A stretch of 64,000 nt of DNA from Bradyrhizobium ottawaense (GCF_002278135.3 NZ_CP029425.2:1402001-1466000), one strand, 5' to 3'. Positions 1 to 10,110 are shown, counted from the first letter of the stretch. The notes: generated from the letters alone by a model not told the origin. Numbers and translations are program-made.

Positions 1-2
1 CC

Positions 3-440
3 GGCGAAATCTCGGTCGGCTATTCCGCGCGCAACTATACCGACCCGCGCCTCAGCCAGCTTGCTGGCTTCCTCACCTCGGGCTCGCTGATCTGGAATGC
101 GAGCGGCCTCACCACGGTGAAATTCTTCACGGACACGCAGATCGCGGAGACCACCATCCCCGGCTCCTCGGGCGTCCTGGTGCGCACCTATTCGGCCGAA
201 GTCGATCACGACTTCCGCCGCTGGCTGACGGCCGTCGGCAAATTCACCTACGGCACGCTCGACTACCAGGGCCAGAACCGCAACGACAAGACCTACTCGC
301 TCGAAGGCAATCTGATCTACAAGCTCAACCGCAACATCTGGGTCAAGGGCACGCTGCGTCACGACATCCTGGATTCGAACCAGGCGGGCTCGAGCTCGCA
401 GGGGACGGTGGTGATGGTCGGGGTGAGGCTGCAGAATTAG
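3..440 (+). CDS. Outer-membrane beta-barrel protein, C-terminal part (5' end outside window)
   Basis: The frame is open from the window edge to a TAG at 438-440, so this is the last ~145 residues of a longer protein. The sequence is an alternation of short amphipathic strands (for example the stretches around YSAEVDHDF, GKFTYGTLDY, YSLEGNLIYKL and NIWVKGTLRHD) separated by polar turns, and it ends in a strand with VMVGVRLQN. This is typical of the outer-membrane beta-barrel families that rhizobia use as surface or exopolysaccharide-associated proteins. Family assignment (BBP2-like) is inference from style; the signal peptide and N-terminal half are not visible. An internal GTG at 117 could look like a start but lies in the middle of the conserved barrel pattern, so it is not used. 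Confidence 0.6.
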   Translation, partial: GEISVGYSARNYTDPRLSQLAGFLTSGSLIWNASGLTTVKFFTDTQIAETTIPGSSGVLVRTYSAEVDHDFRRWLTAVGKFTYGTLDYQGQNRNDKTYSLEGNLIYKLNRNIWVKGTLRHDILDSNQAGSSSQGTVVMVGVRLQN

Positions 441-499
441 TGCGCCTGTCGGCACACGTCGGAGTGAGATGCCGCGCGGGGGCGAGGCTCTCTCCGCTC

Positions 500-603
500 G
501 TCATTCCGGGGCGCGCGAAGCGCGAGCCCGGAATCCATTTATCCACTAAGCTTGCGGCCTGATGGATTCCGGGCTCGCGCCAAGTGGCGCGCCCCGGAAT
601 GAC
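500..603. repeat. Intergenic palindromic repeat, family A
   Basis: The outer arms read GTCATTCCGGGGCGCGCGAA and the reverse complement of nearly the same sequence, with an inner pair GGAATCCAT / ATGGATTCC. The same layout recurs at 46862-46967 and 57402-57500. It lies between the convergent ends of the beta-barrel gene and gltD and could act as a transcript-end hairpin. Confidence 0.75.
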
Positions 604-606
604 AGC

Positions 607-2058
607 TCAGCGCGGCAGATCCGTCTTCCCCATCAGGAACGTATCAATCGACCTTGCGCACAGCCGCCCTTCGCGGATCGCCCACACCACTAGCGACTGC
701 CCACGCCGCATGTCGCCGGCGGTGAACACGTTCGGGCGGGAGGTCTGGTAGTCCAGCGTGTTGGCCTTGACGTTGCCGCGGGGGTCGAGCTCGACCGAGA
801 GCAGCTTCAAGAGACCCTCGTGCACCGGATGCACGAAGCCCATCGCGAGCAGGACGAGCTCGGCGTCGAGTTCGAACTCGGTGCCGGCAATCGGCTTGAA
901 CTTGTCGTCGACGTGGACGCAGTGCAGCTTCTTGACCTGGCCGTTCTCGCCGGAGAACTTCTGGGTCAGCACGGCGTATTCGCGCACCGCGCCTTCGGCC
1001 TGGCTGGAGGACGTCCGCATCTTGAGCGGCCAGTTCGGCCAGGTGAGGCCCTTGTTCTCGCGCTCGGGAGGAGCGGGCATGATCTCGAGCTGGGTCACCG
1101 ACAGCGCGCCCTGGCGCAGCGAGGTGCCGATGCAGTCCGATCCCGTGTCGCCGCCGCCGATGACGACGACGTGCTTGCCGCCGGCCAGGATCTCCTGGAC
1201 GCCGTTCAGCGGCTCCTCAGAGACGCGGCGGTTCTGCTGCGGCAGGAAATCCATGGCGTAGTGGATGCCTGACAGCTCCCGGCCGGGGATCGGCAGGTCG
1301 CGCGGTGCTTCCGCGCCGCCGGTCAGCGCCACCGCGTCATACTCGTTGAGCATCTCGCGCGGATCGACATTGCCGTCGGCGCCGACATGGCTGTTGTAGT
1401 GGAAGGTGACGCCTTCGCCTTCCATCTGCTTGACGCGGCGGTCGATGACCCCCTTCTCCATCTTGAAGTCGGGGATGCCGTAACGCAGCAGGCCACCGGC
1501 CTTGGCGTGCTTCTCGAACAGATGCACGTCGTGACCGGCGCGCGCGAGCTGTTGCGCGCAGGCCATACCGGCCGGGCCCGAGCCGATCACGGCGACCTTC
1601 TTGCCGGTCTTGACGGACGCGACCTCAGGCTTGAGCCAGCCATTGTCCCAGGCGCGGTCGACGATCGCGCATTCGATGGTCTTGATGGTCACCGGATTGT
1701 CGTCGATGTTGAGCGTGCAGGAGGCCTCGCACGGCGCCGGGCAGATGCGGCCGGTGAACTCCGGGAAATTGTTGGTCGAGTGCAGATTGCGCGAGGCTTC
1801 TTCCCAATTGCCCTGGTAGACGAGGTCGTTCCAGTCGGGGATCTGGTTGTTGACCGGGCAGCCGGGCGTGCCGGGCGCGACCGAGCCGGTGCCGTGGCAA
1901 TAGGGAATGCCGCAGTTCATGCAGCGCGCGGCCTGGTCGCGCGTTTCCTTCTCGGTCAAGGGAAGGACGAACTCGTTGTAATGCTTCACGCGCTCGGCGA
2001 CCGGGGTGTACTTGCGGTCATGCCGTTCGATTTCGAGAAAACCCGTGATCTTGCCCAT
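607..2058 (-). CDS. gltD: Glutamate synthase [NADPH] small subunit
   Basis: This 483-residue protein has the usual length of bacterial GltD. It feeds electrons from NADPH through FAD and iron-sulfur clusters to GltB, completing the GS-GOGAT route of ammonia assimilation in the cytoplasm. The N-terminal region carries the cysteine groups of the two [4Fe-4S] clusters ([35 protein letters not shown]). An FAD dinucleotide motif [13 protein letters not shown] follows near residue 157, then a second nucleotide fold with [13 protein letters not shown], and a C-terminal ANVFTAGD-like segment ([12 protein letters not shown]). It lies 151 bp downstream of gltB on the same strand, the typical gltBD order; the gap holds a repeat, so co-transcription is likely but not proven. 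Confidence 0.97.
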   Translation of the reverse strand: MGKITGFLEIERHDRKYTPVAERVKHYNEFVLPLTEKETRDQAARCMNCGIPYCHGTGSVAPGTPGCPVNNQIPDWNDLVYQGNWEEASRNLHSTNNFPEFTGRICPAPCEASCTLNIDDNPVTIKTIECAIVDRAWDNGWLKPEVASVKTGKKVAVIGSGPAGMACAQQLARAGHDVHLFEKHAKAGGLLRYGIPDFKMEKGVIDRRVKQMEGEGVTFHYNSHVGADGNVDPREMLNEYDAVALTGGAEAPRDLPIPGRELSGIHYAMDFLPQQNRRVSEEPLNGVQEILAGGKHVVVIGGGDTGSDCIGTSLRQGALSVTQLEIMPAPPERENKGLTWPNWPLKMRTSSSQAEGAVREYAVLTQKFSGENGQVKKLHCVHVDDKFKPIAGTEFELDAELVLLAMGFVHPVHEGLLKLLSVELDPRGNVKANTLDYQTSRPNVFTAGDMRRGQSLVVWAIREGRLCARSIDTFLMGKTDLPR

Positions 2059-2100
2059 TAAACCCGAAGTCCCTGCCGCTTAGTCGTTTGTTCTCTCACT

Positions 2101-2200
2101 CCTCATCCTGAGGAGCGGCGCGCTCTTCGCGCCGCGTCTCGAAGGATAGAGGCCCGGATGATGGTCTCATGGTCCGAGGCGGCGCTTTCCGCGCCTCCTC
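2101..2200. repeat. Intergenic repeat, family B (CCTCATCCTGAGGAG type)
   Basis: Between gltB and gltD the sequence CCTCATCCTGAGGAG is followed by GCGCGCTCTTCGCGC and CGTCTCGAAGGAT. The same modules occur at 42935-43074. This is a mosaic of short palindromes found in many Bradyrhizobium spacers (general knowledge, not checked here). Confidence 0.7.
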
Positions 2201-2209
2201 AGCTTTCTC

Positions 2210-5200
2210 TTACGCCCCGATCGCGATTTTCGGCTCGGCGTCCGCGTTGGCGGCCATTTCGCGCAGTGCGCGCCGGTACTCGACCGGCATCACCTTGCGG
2301 AATTTCGGCAGCCATTCCTTCCAATTGGCAAGGATGTCGGCGGCGCGCTTGGAGCCGGTCGCTTTCGCGTGGCGCGTGATCAGGACGTGCAGGCGCTCGA
2401 CGTCGGAGTCGAGCAAATTCTTGAACACGTCGACCCGGCCATGCGCCTCGAGGTCACCGGAGTGATTGTAGGTGCCGGCGTTGATCAGCTCTTCCGACAG
2501 CACCGGCTCGAGCTCGACCATCGCCAGGTTGCAGAGCTTGTCGAAGTCGCCGGTCTCGTCGAGGACATAGGCGATGCCGCCCGACATGCCGGCCGCGAAG
2601 TTTCGCCCGGTCTTGCCGAGCACGACCACGATGCCGCCGGTCATGTATTCGCAGCAATGATCGCCCGCGCCCTCGACCACCGCAACGGCGCCCGAATTGC
2701 GCACGGCGAAGCGCTCGCCGGCGATGCCGCGGAAGTAGCACTCGCCCTGGATCGCGCCGTACATCACGGTGTTGCCGACGATGATGCTCTCTTCCGGCAC
2801 GATGCCGCTGTTGGCCGGCGGCTTGACGATGATCTTGCCGCCCGAGAGGCCCTTGCCGACATAGTCGTTGGCTTCACCCTCGAGCTCGAAGGTGACGCCC
2901 TGCGCCAGCCACGCGCCGAAGGCCTGACCCGCGGTGCCCTTGAGGCCGACATGGATCGTGTCGTGCGGCAGGCCGGCATGGCCGTAGATCTTGGCGACCG
3001 CACCCGACAGCATCGCACCGGCGGAACGGTTGGTGCTATTGATCGTGGCCTCGATCTTCACCGGCGCGCCGCGGTCGAGCGCAGGCTTTGCCTTCTCGAT
3101 CAGCGTGCGGTCGAGCACCGCTTCCAGATGATGGTTCTGGCGCTCGGAGTGATAGATCTTCTGGCCCTTCTCTTCCTTCTGCTTGACGAACAGCTTGGAG
3201 AAGTCGAGGCCCTTGGCCTTCCAGTGCGCGACCAGCTTGGTCTGGTCGAGCAGCTGAACCTGGCCGACCATCTCGTTGAAGGTGCGGAAGCCGAGCGAAG
3301 CCATGATCTCGCGGACTTCCTCGGCGACGAAGAAGAAGTAGTTGATCACGTGCTCGGGCTGGCCGGTGAAGCGCTTGCGCAGGACGGGGTCCTGGGTCGC
3401 GACGCCGACCGGGCAGGTGTTGAGATGACACTTGCGCATCATGATGCAGCCGGCCGCAATCAGCGGCGCGGTGGCGAAGCCGAACTCGTCGGCGCCCAGC
3501 AGTGCGCCGATCACGACGTCACGGCCCGTGCGGAAGCCGCCGTCGACCTGGACCACGATGCGGCTGCGCAGCCGCTCGCGCACCAGCGTCTGGTGGGTTT
3601 CGGCAAGGCCGATCTCCCACGGCGAGCCGGCATGCTTGATCGAGGTCAGCGGCGAAGCGCCGGTGCCGCCTTCGAAGCCCGCGATGGTGACATGGTCGGC
3701 GCGCGCCTTGGCGACGCCCGCGGCGACCGTGCCGACGCCGATCTCGGAGACGAGCTTGACCGAGACGTCACCCGTCGGGTTGACGTTCTTGAGGTCGTAG
3801 ATGAGCTGCGCCAGATCCTCGATCGAGTAGATGTCGTGGTGCGGCGGCGGCGAGATCAGGCCGACGCCCGGCGTCGAGTGCCGGACCTTGGCGATGGTCG
3901 CGTCGACCTTGTGGCCGGGCAGCTGACCGCCTTCGCCGGGCTTGGCGCCCTGCGCCATCTTGATCTGCATCATGTCGGAGTTGACGAGATACTCCGTGGT
4001 GACGCCGAAGCGGCCCGAGGCGACCTGCTTGATCGCCGAGCGCATGGAATCGCCGTTCGGCATTGGCTTGAAGCGGTCGGCTTCCTCGCCGCCTTCGCCG
4101 GTGTTCGACTTGCCGCCGATCCGGTTCATGGCGATCGCGAGCGTGGTGTGGGCCTCGCGCGAGATCGAGCCGAAGCTCATCGCGCCGGTGGCGAAGCGCC
4201 GGACGATGTCCTTGGCGGGCTCGACCTGGTCGAGCGGGATCGGCTTGCGCTTTTCTTCGTCCGCGTTCTTGATCCGGAACAGGCCGCGCAGCGTCAGCAG
4301 ACGCTCCGACTGCTCGTTGAGGATCTTTGCGAAGGCGCGATAGCGCTCCTGCGAATTGCCGCGCGCGGCGTGCTGCAGCAGCGACACCGATTCGGCGGTC
4401 CAGGCATGGTCCTCGCCGCGGCTGCGATAGGCGTATTCGCCGCCGACATCGAGCGCGCCCTTGTAGACCAGCGCCTCGCCGAACGCGTCGGCATGACGGC
4501 GCACCGCCTCTTCGGCGATCTCGCCAAGGCCGACGCCCTCGACACGGGTATGCGTGCCCGCGAAGAACTTTGCGACGAAGTCGGCCTTGAGGCCGACGGC
4601 GTCGAAGATCTGCGCGCCGCAATAGGACTGGTAGGTCGAGATGCCCATCTTGGACATCACCTTCAAAAGGCCCTTGCCGATCGACTTGATGTAGCGCTTG
4701 ACGATCTCGTAGTCGTCGAGCGAGCCGGGCAGGCGGTCCTTCATCGCGATGATGGTTTCGAACGCCAGGTAAGGATTGATCGCTTCGGCGCCGTAGCCGG
4801 CAAGGCAGGCGAAGTGATGCACTTCGCGCGGCTCGCCGGACTCGACGACGAGACCGACCGAGGTGCGCAGGCCGGTGCGGATAAGATGATGATGCACGGC
4901 GGCGCAGGCCAGCAGCGACGGGATCGGAACCCGGTCGGTGCCGACCATGCGGTCGGACAGGATGATGATGTTGACGCCTTCGCGCACCGCGCTTTCGGCG
5001 CGCGCGCAGAGCTCGTCGAGCACCTGGTCCATGCCTGCCGCGCCGAGACCGGCGTGGAAGGTGGTGTCGAGCGTGCGCGACTTGAAGTGCGACTCGGCAA
5101 CATCCGAGATCGAGCGGATCTTTTCGAGATCCGCGTCGGTCAGGATCGGCTGGCGCGCTTCAAGGCGCTTGGTGGTGGCAAGCCCCTGCAGATCGAACAG

Positions 5201-6961
5201 GTTCGGCCGCGGTCCGATGATGGAGACCAGGCTCATCACCAGCTCCTCGCGGATCGGGTCGATCGGCGGGTTGGTGACCTGCGCAAAGTTCTGCTTGAAG
5301 TAGGTGAACAGCGGCTTGGCCTTGTCCGACAGCGCCGAGATCGGCGTGTCGTTGCCCATCGAGCCCGCGGCTTCCTCGCCCGTGGCCGCCATCGGCGTCA
5401 TCAGGATGGCGATGTCTTCCTGGCTGTAGCCGAACGCCTGCTGGCGATCGAGCAGCGACAAATTGGAGCGCACGCCGGTGGTCGGCACCTTCGGCAGCTC
5501 TTCCAGCACGATCTGGGTCCGTTCCAGCCACTCCTTGTAGGGATGGCTCTTGGCGAGCTCGGCCTTGATCTCGTCGTCGGGAATAAGACGGCCCTGCTCG
5601 AGGTCGACCAGCAGCATCTTCCCGGGCTGCAGCCGCCACTTGGTGATGATCTGATCTTCGGGGATCGTCAGCACGCCCATCTCGGACGCCATCACGATGC
5701 GGTCGTCCTTGGTCACGAGATAGCGCGCGGGCCGCAGGCCGTTGCGGTCGAGCGTGGCGCCGATCTGGCGGCCGTCGGTGAAGGCGATCGCGGCGGGACC
5801 GTCCCACGGCTCCATCAGCGCTGCGTGATATTCGTAGAAGGCGCGGCGCTTCTCATCCATCAGGGGATTGCCGGCCCACGCCTCCGGAATCATCATCATG
5901 ACGGCGTGCGGCAGCGAGTAGCCGCCCTGCACCAGGAATTCGAGCGCGTTGTCGAAGCAGGCGGTGTCCGACTGGCCTTCGTAGGAGATCGGCCAGAGCC
6001 GGTTGATGTCCTTGCCGTAGAGCTCGGAGCTCACCGAGGCCTGGCGCGCCGCCATCCAGTTGGTGTTGCCGCGCAGCGTGTTGATCTCGCCGTTATGCGC
6101 GATCATGCGATAGGGATGCGCCAGCGACCAGGCCGGGAAGGTGTTGGTCGAGAAGCGCTGATGCACCAGGGCGAGCGCGCTCTCGAAATCCTTCTCGTGC
6201 AGGTCGGGATAGTACTTGCCGAGCTGGTCGGCGAGAAACATGCCCTTGTAGATCACGGTGCGGCAGGACATCGAGCAGGGGTAATAGCCTGCAAGTCCGC
6301 GGTCGCGGCGCTGGTAGATCGCCTGTGAGATCGACTTGCGCAGGATGTAGAGCCGGCGCTCGAACTCGTCCTCGGTCTTGGCGGTGCCATTGCGGCCGAT
6401 GAACACCTGCATGCAGGCCGGCTCGGTCGGCTTCACGGTGACGCCGAGCGAGGAATTGTCGGTCGGCACCTCGCGCCAACCAAGCAGGGTCAGGCCCTCT
6501 TCCTTGATCTGGTCGGCGATGATGCTCTTGATGACGTTGCGCCATGCGGTGTCGCGCGGCATGAACAGCGCGCCGATGGCGTATTCGCCGGGCGCCGGCA
6601 GCGCGAAGCCGAGCTCCCCGGCCTTGCGGCTGAAGAAGGCGTGCGGGATCTGCACCAGAATGCCGGCGCCGTCACCGGCGCGCGGGTCGGCGCCGACGGC
6701 ACCGCGATGCTCGAGATTGCACAGGATGCTCAGCGCGTCCGCGACGATCTCGTGCGACTTCTTGCCCTTGATATTGGCGATGAAGCCGACGCCGCAGGAA
6801 TCCTTTTCCAGGCTCGGATCGTAGAGGCCAACGGCTGGCGGGCGCGAATTGTGTTCCTGAATCGGATCGGTCGTTTTCGAGGCGACCGTCGCCGACAGTT
6901 CTTCTGCCACGATGTTTGCGCTCTCGAATTGCGACCCGTTCATTGTTCCAATCCTCTCCAT
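2210..6961 (-). CDS. gltB: Glutamate synthase [NADPH] large subunit
   Basis: The protein has 1583 residues, slightly longer than most GltB. It hydrolyses glutamine and transfers the ammonia to 2-oxoglutarate to make glutamate. Domains in order: a ~55-residue leader, then the class II glutamine amidotransferase domain starting at the nucleophile Cys56 ([14 protein letters not shown], exposed by propeptide cleavage in the family); a central domain; the FMN/2-oxoglutarate barrel ([15 protein letters not shown]); the [3Fe-4S] cysteines [19 protein letters not shown]; and the C-terminal beta-helix rich in glycine repeats ([18 protein letters not shown]). The start at 6961 is chosen for length; an internal ATG at 6943 is equally possible and would shorten the leader by six residues. 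A sigma-54-like site lies about 180 nt upstream. Confidence 0.97.
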   Translation of the reverse strand: MERIGTMNGSQFESANIVAEELSATVASKTTDPIQEHNSRPPAVGLYDPSLEKDSCGVGFIANIKGKKSHEIVADALSILCNLEHRGAVGADPRAGDGAGILVQIPHAFFSRKAGELGFALPAPGEYAIGALFMPRDTAWRNVIKSIIADQIKEEGLTLLGWREVPTDNSSLGVTVKPTEPACMQVFIGRNGTAKTEDEFERRLYILRKSISQAIYQRRDRGLAGYYPCSMSCRTVIYKGMFLADQLGKYYPDLHEKDFESALALVHQRFSTNTFPAWSLAHPYRMIAHNGEINTLRGNTNWMAARQASVSSELYGKDINRLWPISYEGQSDTACFDNALEFLVQGGYSLPHAVMMMIPEAWAGNPLMDEKRRAFYEYHAALMEPWDGPAAIAFTDGRQIGATLDRNGLRPARYLVTKDDRIVMASEMGVLTIPEDQIITKWRLQPGKMLLVDLEQGRLIPDDEIKAELAKSHPYKEWLERTQIVLEELPKVPTTGVRSNLSLLDRQQAFGYSQEDIAILMTPMAATGEEAAGSMGNDTPISALSDKAKPLFTYFKQNFAQVTNPPIDPIREELVMSLVSIIGPRPNLFDLQGLATTKRLEARQPILTDADLEKIRSISDVAESHFKSRTLDTTFHAGLGAAGMDQVLDELCARAESAVREGVNIIILSDRMVGTDRVPIPSLLACAAVHHHLIRTGLRTSVGLVVESGEPREVHHFACLAGYGAEAINPYLAFETIIAMKDRLPGSLDDYEIVKRYIKSIGKGLLKVMSKMGISTYQSYCGAQIFDAVGLKADFVAKFFAGTHTRVEGVGLGEIAEEAVRRHADAFGEALVYKGALDVGGEYAYRSRGEDHAWTAESVSLLQHAARGNSQERYRAFAKILNEQSERLLTLRGLFRIKNADEEKRKPIPLDQVEPAKDIVRRFATGAMSFGSISREAHTTLAIAMNRIGGKSNTGEGGEEADRFKPMPNGDSMRSAIKQVASGRFGVTTEYLVNSDMMQIKMAQGAKPGEGGQLPGHKVDATIAKVRHSTPGVGLISPPPHHDIYSIEDLAQLIYDLKNVNPTGDVSVKLVSEIGVGTVAAGVAKARADHVTIAGFEGGTGASPLTSIKHAGSPWEIGLAETHQTLVRERLRSRIVVQVDGGFRTGRDVVIGALLGADEFGFATAPLIAAGCIMMRKCHLNTCPVGVATQDPVLRKRFTGQPEHVINYFFFVAEEVREIMASLGFRTFNEMVGQVQLLDQTKLVAHWKAKGLDFSKLFVKQKEEKGQKIYHSERQNHHLEAVLDRTLIEKAKPALDRGAPVKIEATINSTNRSAGAMLSGAVAKIYGHAGLPHDTIHVGLKGTAGQAFGAWLAQGVTFELEGEANDYVGKGLSGGKIIVKPPANSGIVPEESIIVGNTVMYGAIQGECYFRGIAGERFAVRNSGAVAVVEGAGDHCCEYMTGGIVVVLGKTGRNFAAGMSGGIAYVLDETGDFDKLCNLAMVELEPVLSEELINAGTYNHSGDLEAHGRVDVFKNLLDSDVERLHVLITRHAKATGSKRAADILANWKEWLPKFRKVMPVEYRRALREMAANADAEPKIAIGA

Positions 6962-7434
6962 GCGGCAAGCTGCCTCACCGCCATCTTCGGCGCACCTTGG
7001 GCGTTCCGCGGCACCCGCCTCTGGGTCACCGCTCGTCCGCTGCGAGCCGCATTTTCTTAAATTCAGGCCTAGGCGTTCTTCGTCCCCGAGAACGGCTTTG
7101 CCTGTTGCCTTATGGTGCTCGAAAGCACCGACTTTCGTTGCAATCCCTATGCCGGAACCGCAAGCAAAATTGAGACAGTCTTCCTGTCCTAACCGTCACC
7201 TTGCCAAATTTTTGTCTATCACACAAGCGCGTGGAAGTCCCGATTCCCGATATGTCAATCAATCGCTTTCCGAAAGTTGCGCGGCCCCGGTTTTGAAGCA
7301 AACGCGCCCCGATCCGGCCCTGTGGGCGCCGAAATCCCAAATGAAGCTTCGGATCAGCCCTTCGAAAGGCGCGCCACGCCGCAAGAGGCGAAAGAGCGCG
7401 AGGCATTCGGGGGCCTGACAGGAGCGTGTCGACG
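6962..7434. other. Long divergent intergenic region between gltB and a secreted-protein gene
   Basis: These 473 bases have lower GC than the surroundings, especially 7130-7230, and no convincing open frame of their own. They must hold the promoters of gltB (leftward) and of the gene at 7435 (rightward). Apart from the candidate sigma-54 site at 7139-7154 I see no repeat, terminator or RNA gene. Confidence 0.5.
7139..7154 (-). promoter_or_regulatory. Candidate sigma-54 (RpoN) promoter for gltBD
   Basis: Read on the minus strand the site is CGGCATAGGGATTGCA. It keeps the invariant GG-N10-GC spacing and the GGCA...TTGCA core of the -24/-12 consensus (TGGCAC-N5-TTGCA). It points toward gltB, about 180 nt upstream of its start. 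Sigma-54/NtrC control of gltBD is known in other bacteria. A GC-rich genome gives chance matches, so this is tentative. Confidence 0.3.
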
Positions 7435-8226
7435 ATGAAGTTTTTCACAGGATGTGTGGCTGCTGCCACGCTGGCGCTCGCCATGAGCGCCGGGCATGGG
7501 CAGGTTCTGGCGCAAGTTCCCGCGAAAGGTATCGCAGGAGGGGCGGCTATCGTGGTGTCGGATTTCGACGGACCCTATGCGTCCCCCGAAGCCGCCCCGC
7601 CACTGCCGCCGCGTTACGGCCAAGGCTACGGTCCCGGCTATGGCTACGAAGAGCGCGGTCCGGCGTTGCTGCCGTCGACCGAGGTCTACGCGGTCTTGCG
7701 CGAAAACGGCTTCTCGCCGCTCGGCATCCCGCGCCTGCGCGGCAGCGTCTACACCATCGCGGTGATCGACCGTCGCGGCGACGACGGCCGGCTCGTGATC
7801 GATGCCCGCGACGGGCGGATCATCCGTTTCATGCCGGCCGCGGACGCCTACGGCATGGCGCCCGCCTATGACGAGCGCGCGGCCTCGCCTTACGGTCCGC
7901 AAAGCGCGCTGCCGCCGCCGACCGTGATCCGCAGCGGCCCGCCGCGGCCGCCGGCCTCGATCCCGCACGTGGCGAGCCGCACCGTGCCGCTGCCCAGGGC
8001 CGCCCCGCCGCGCAGCGAGACGCCGGTCGCCGCCGCCAAGCCGGCCGAGCCTGTGACGCAGCAGGCTCAAGCGCCGCAGGCACCGGCACCGCAGCAGACC
8101 GCTGCCGCGCAGGCCAAGCCGGCGGAAGCGGCACCGCAAGCCCCGGCTCCAACCGTCGGTCAGGCCAAGCCGTTGGCGACGATTTTGCCGACGCAGGAGA
8201 TGCCGGCGGCACAGGGACTGGATTAG
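7435..8226 (+). CDS. Secreted Pro/Ala-rich hypothetical protein
   Basis: This is a 263-residue protein of unknown function. It opens with a classical signal peptide (MKFFTG, a hydrophobic stretch, then AMSAGHGQVLAQ). Residues ~30-65 are rich in Pro, Gly and Tyr (GQGYGPGYGYEE). A compact segment of about 60 residues follows (EVYAVLRENGFSPLGIPRLR...VIDARDGRIIRF), which resembles the small PepSY-like beta unit seen in many rhizobial exported proteins. The remaining ~110 residues are low-complexity Pro/Ala/Gln (PQAPAPQQTAAAQAKP). I chose the ATG at 7435 rather than the GTG at 7426, because the signal peptide then begins with MKFF. It stands alone, divergent from gltB. The function is not known; export to the periplasm is the only well-supported inference. 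Confidence 0.75.
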   Translation: MKFFTGCVAAATLALAMSAGHGQVLAQVPAKGIAGGAAIVVSDFDGPYASPEAAPPLPPRYGQGYGPGYGYEERGPALLPSTEVYAVLRENGFSPLGIPRLRGSVYTIAVIDRRGDDGRLVIDARDGRIIRFMPAADAYGMAPAYDERAASPYGPQSALPPPTVIRSGPPRPPASIPHVASRTVPLPRAAPPRSETPVAAAKPAEPVTQQAQAPQAPAPQQTAAAQAKPAEAAPQAPAPTVGQAKPLATILPTQEMPAAQGLD

Positions 8227-8267
8227 CACTGCGAGTTTGATGCGATAGCGCCAGCCACACCCACGCT

Positions 8268-8394
8268 GTCGTCCTGCGAACGCAGGGACCCATACCGCGT
8301 GATCTATCGGTGGGGATGAGGTGCGAGTCCCGAACGACCAATCTTCGCCAAACTGCTCCCTGTGGTTATGGGTCCCTGCGTTCGCAGGGACGAC
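8268..8394. repeat. Intergenic long inverted repeat, family C
   Basis: Outer arms GTCGTCCTGCGAACGCAGGG and the reverse complement at 8375-8394 flank a conserved centre with CCATACCGCGTGATCTATCG, CGAACGACCAATCTTCGCCA and GGTTATGGGT. The same unit, interrupted by an insertion sequence, is present at 49426-51051. Confidence 0.85.
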
Positions 8395-8407
8395 GGCTGA
8401 GCAAAAC

Positions 8408-8437
8408 AAAAAAAGGCGCCTGAGCAATTCAGGCGCC
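8408..8437 (-). terminator. Rho-independent terminator of the alpha/beta hydrolase gene
   Basis: A perfect 9-bp stem GGCGCCTGA / TCAGGCGCC with a 5-nt loop is followed, in the leftward direction, by a run of seven T. It lies about 20 bases after the stop of the gene at 8459-9229. Confidence 0.9.
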
Positions 8438-8458
8438 TTCCGCATTTCAGCGATCGCT

Positions 8459-9229
8459 TCAGCTCCGCGGATATCCCGCGGCTTCCAGGATCAAATTGGC
8501 GACCTCCTTCGGATGCGACACCAGCGAGAGGTGGCCGGCATCGAGCTCGACCGTGGTGGCGTTCATGCGCTTGGCGAGGAAGCGTTCGAGATCCGGATTG
8601 ATGGTGTAGTCGTTCTTCGACACCGCGTACCAGCTCGGCTTCGAATGCCACGCAGCTTCCGTGGTGCGGCCGGCGAAGATCGACGCGGCGGTCGGCCATT
8701 GCACGGCATAAAGCTCCCTGGCCTGCTCCGGCTTCACGCCATTGGCGAAATATTTCAGGAAGGCGTCTTCCGAAAGTTTTGTGTCGCCGTCGCGCTCGAC
8801 GATGCCGGCGCGCACCGGGCCGGTCGGGAATTGCTTCGACAGCGCGACGAAATCCTCGTTCGCATCGGGCGCACGTGCGGCGACATAAACGAGGCCGGTG
8901 ACCTTCGGATCGGTGCCGACCTGGCTGATCACCGTGCCGCCCCAGGAATGCGCGACCAGCACGGTCGGTCCGTCCTGCTCGGCCAGCGCGCGCCTGGTCG
9001 CCTCGACCGAGTCCGCAAGCGACGACAGCGGATTCTGCACGGCCGTGACATGCAGGCCCGCGGCCTGGAGGATCGGGATCACCTCCGACCAGCTCGAGCC
9101 GTCGGCCCAGGCGCCGTGCACCAGCACGACGTTCTTTGCTTTCACCGTCTGCGGTGTCTGCGCGTGAGCGAGGCTGAGGGGGGCCGCCAACAGGCTCGCG
9201 GCGACGAAAAGGCTGCGCCAAAGTGACAT
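8459..9229 (-). CDS. Exported alpha/beta-hydrolase fold protein
   Basis: This 256-residue protein belongs to the alpha/beta hydrolase superfamily (Abhydrolase_6-like). From the ATG at 9229 it has a signal peptide (MSLWRSLFVAASLLAAP...AHAQ), so it probably acts in the periplasm. The oxyanion-hole motif VLVHGAWADGSSW comes first, then the nucleophile elbow VLVAHSWGGTV with its serine, an acid in the region after WHSKPSWYAVSKND, and the catalytic histidine in ELDAGHLSLVSHP. The family includes esterases, salicylate esterase-like and hydroxynitrile-lyase-like enzymes, and the substrate cannot be told from sequence. A longer start at 9265 would place charged residues ahead of the signal peptide, so it is not preferred. 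A strong terminator follows. Confidence 0.85.
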   Translation of the reverse strand: MSLWRSLFVAASLLAAPLSLAHAQTPQTVKAKNVVLVHGAWADGSSWSEVIPILQAAGLHVTAVQNPLSSLADSVEATRRALAEQDGPTVLVAHSWGGTVISQVGTDPKVTGLVYVAARAPDANEDFVALSKQFPTGPVRAGIVERDGDTKLSEDAFLKYFANGVKPEQARELYAVQWPTAASIFAGRTTEAAWHSKPSWYAVSKNDYTINPDLERFLAKRMNATTVELDAGHLSLVSHPKEVANLILEAAGYPRS

Positions 9230-9577
9230 GATCGTGCTCCGTCTCGTTTTGTGTTCGATGTCCAAAGGACGGAGCGTGGGGCAGCGGCGTTACGCTCAGT
9301 CACCTACCTGTGAGCAGCGTCTTGGTCGGGCGTGTACGGGACGCGTGGGCGAGCTTGCAGTGGGGGTAACGTAGAACGACAGGCCCAACCTGTATTTCCA
9401 TTTCAACCGAAAACTGCCGCTGGATTCTGCGGCACTGACAAACAGGCCGGTACGAAATATATCGACGCAGGAGTCGCTGCGGGGCTACTCGCGGCGTTTC
9501 GCGATACAACTGGACAAGTAAAAAAACGCCCCGGGGCACCGGGGCGTTTTCTCAAACCTGGAAGTGGCGTGCCGTGG
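9230..9577. other. Non-coding spacer between hydrolase and hsp20
   Basis: About 290 bases between the hydrolase start and the hsp20 terminator contain no frame with coding character and no recognised RNA. It must include the promoter of the leftward hydrolase gene near 9230-9300. I see nothing else specific. Confidence 0.4.
9520..9550 (-). terminator. Rho-independent terminator of hsp20
   Basis: The stem AAAACGCCCCGG / CCGGGGCGTTTT with a 4-nt loop is followed leftward by seven T. It sits about 30 bases after the hsp20 stop. The A/T flanks on both sides would allow some bidirectional function. Confidence 0.9.
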
Positions 9578-10039
9578 TTAGGCGGCGACCGAGTTCTCGA
9601 TCACCTGCGCCTTCGGTGCGCTGGTATTGATCGCGATCTGGCGCGGTTTCTTCGCCTCGGGAATCTCACGGACGAGGTCGACGTGAAGCAGCCCGTTTTC
9701 CAGCGAGGCGTCCTTCACCTGCACGAAGTCGGCGAGCTGGAAGGCGCGCTCGAATGCACGCGCGGCGATGCCGCGGTAGAGCACTTCGTTCTTGCTGTTC
9801 TCGCCTGCGACCTTCTCGCCCTTGATCGTCAGCGTATTTTCCTTCGCGACGATGGAGAGCTCATCCCTGGCGAAGCCCGAGACCGCAACGGTGATGCGGT
9901 AGGCATTCTCGCCGGTACGCTCGATGTTGTAGGGGGGATAACCGGGGCTGCCGTCCGAGCTGGCCTGGTCGAGCAGGCTAAAGAGGCGGTCGAAGCCGAC
10001 GGTGGAACGGTAGAAGGGGGTGAGATCGTAGCTACGCAT
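9578..10039 (-). CDS. hsp20: Small heat-shock protein, Hsp20/IbpA class A
   Basis: This 153-residue chaperone of the alpha-crystallin family holds unfolding proteins in a refoldable state until Hsp70/Hsp100 acts. It begins MRSYDLTPFYRSTVGFDRLF, the usual N-terminal arm of rhizobial class A proteins. An alpha-crystallin domain covers about residues 38-130 (ENAYRITVAVSGFARDEL, LTIKGEK, AFERAFQLADFV, LENGLLHVDLVREIP), followed by a short tail with the I-x-I-like INTSAPKAQVIE. The start is fixed by a GGAGG ribosome site 8 nt upstream, which is itself buried in a hairpin (see the ROSE entry). It is a single-gene unit with its own terminator, as expected for a heat-inducible gene. Confidence 0.95.
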   Translation of the reverse strand: MRSYDLTPFYRSTVGFDRLFSLLDQASSDGSPGYPPYNIERTGENAYRITVAVSGFARDELSIVAKENTLTIKGEKVAGENSKNEVLYRGIAARAFERAFQLADFVQVKDASLENGLLHVDLVREIPEAKKPRQIAINTSAPKAQVIENSVAA

Positions 10040-10110
10040 GGTCTAGTCCTCCATTGAGCGACTGTTGGGTAACCCGCCCGCCAATCGGGCCGGGCTTTAG
10101 TCTGTGTGCA
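10040..10110 (-). promoter_or_regulatory. ROSE-type RNA thermometer in the hsp20 leader
   Basis: In the transcript the segment 10062-10046 reads GUCGCUCAAUGGAGGAC. It can fold as GUC-(G)-CUC against GAGGAC with one bulged G, hiding the ribosome-binding GGAGG. This contains UCGCU, matching the UYGCU hallmark of ROSE elements described in front of Bradyrhizobium hsp genes. A second GC-rich hairpin (GCCCGGCCCG / CGGGCGGG) lies just upstream, as in multi-stem ROSE leaders. The transcription start is not known; the left bound given here is the hsp20 start codon and the right bound is approximate. Confidence 0.75.

Noticed and set aside
117..440. A separate small gene starting at GTG 117
   Set aside because: The frame is open to the window edge and the barrel pattern continues upstream; it is the end of a longer gene.
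2369..6328. A 1319-codon open frame antisense to gltB
   Set aside because: It mirrors the GC-rich third positions of gltB and its translation is a repetitive Asp/Arg/Leu/Ala mix with no domain; gltB itself is unmistakable.
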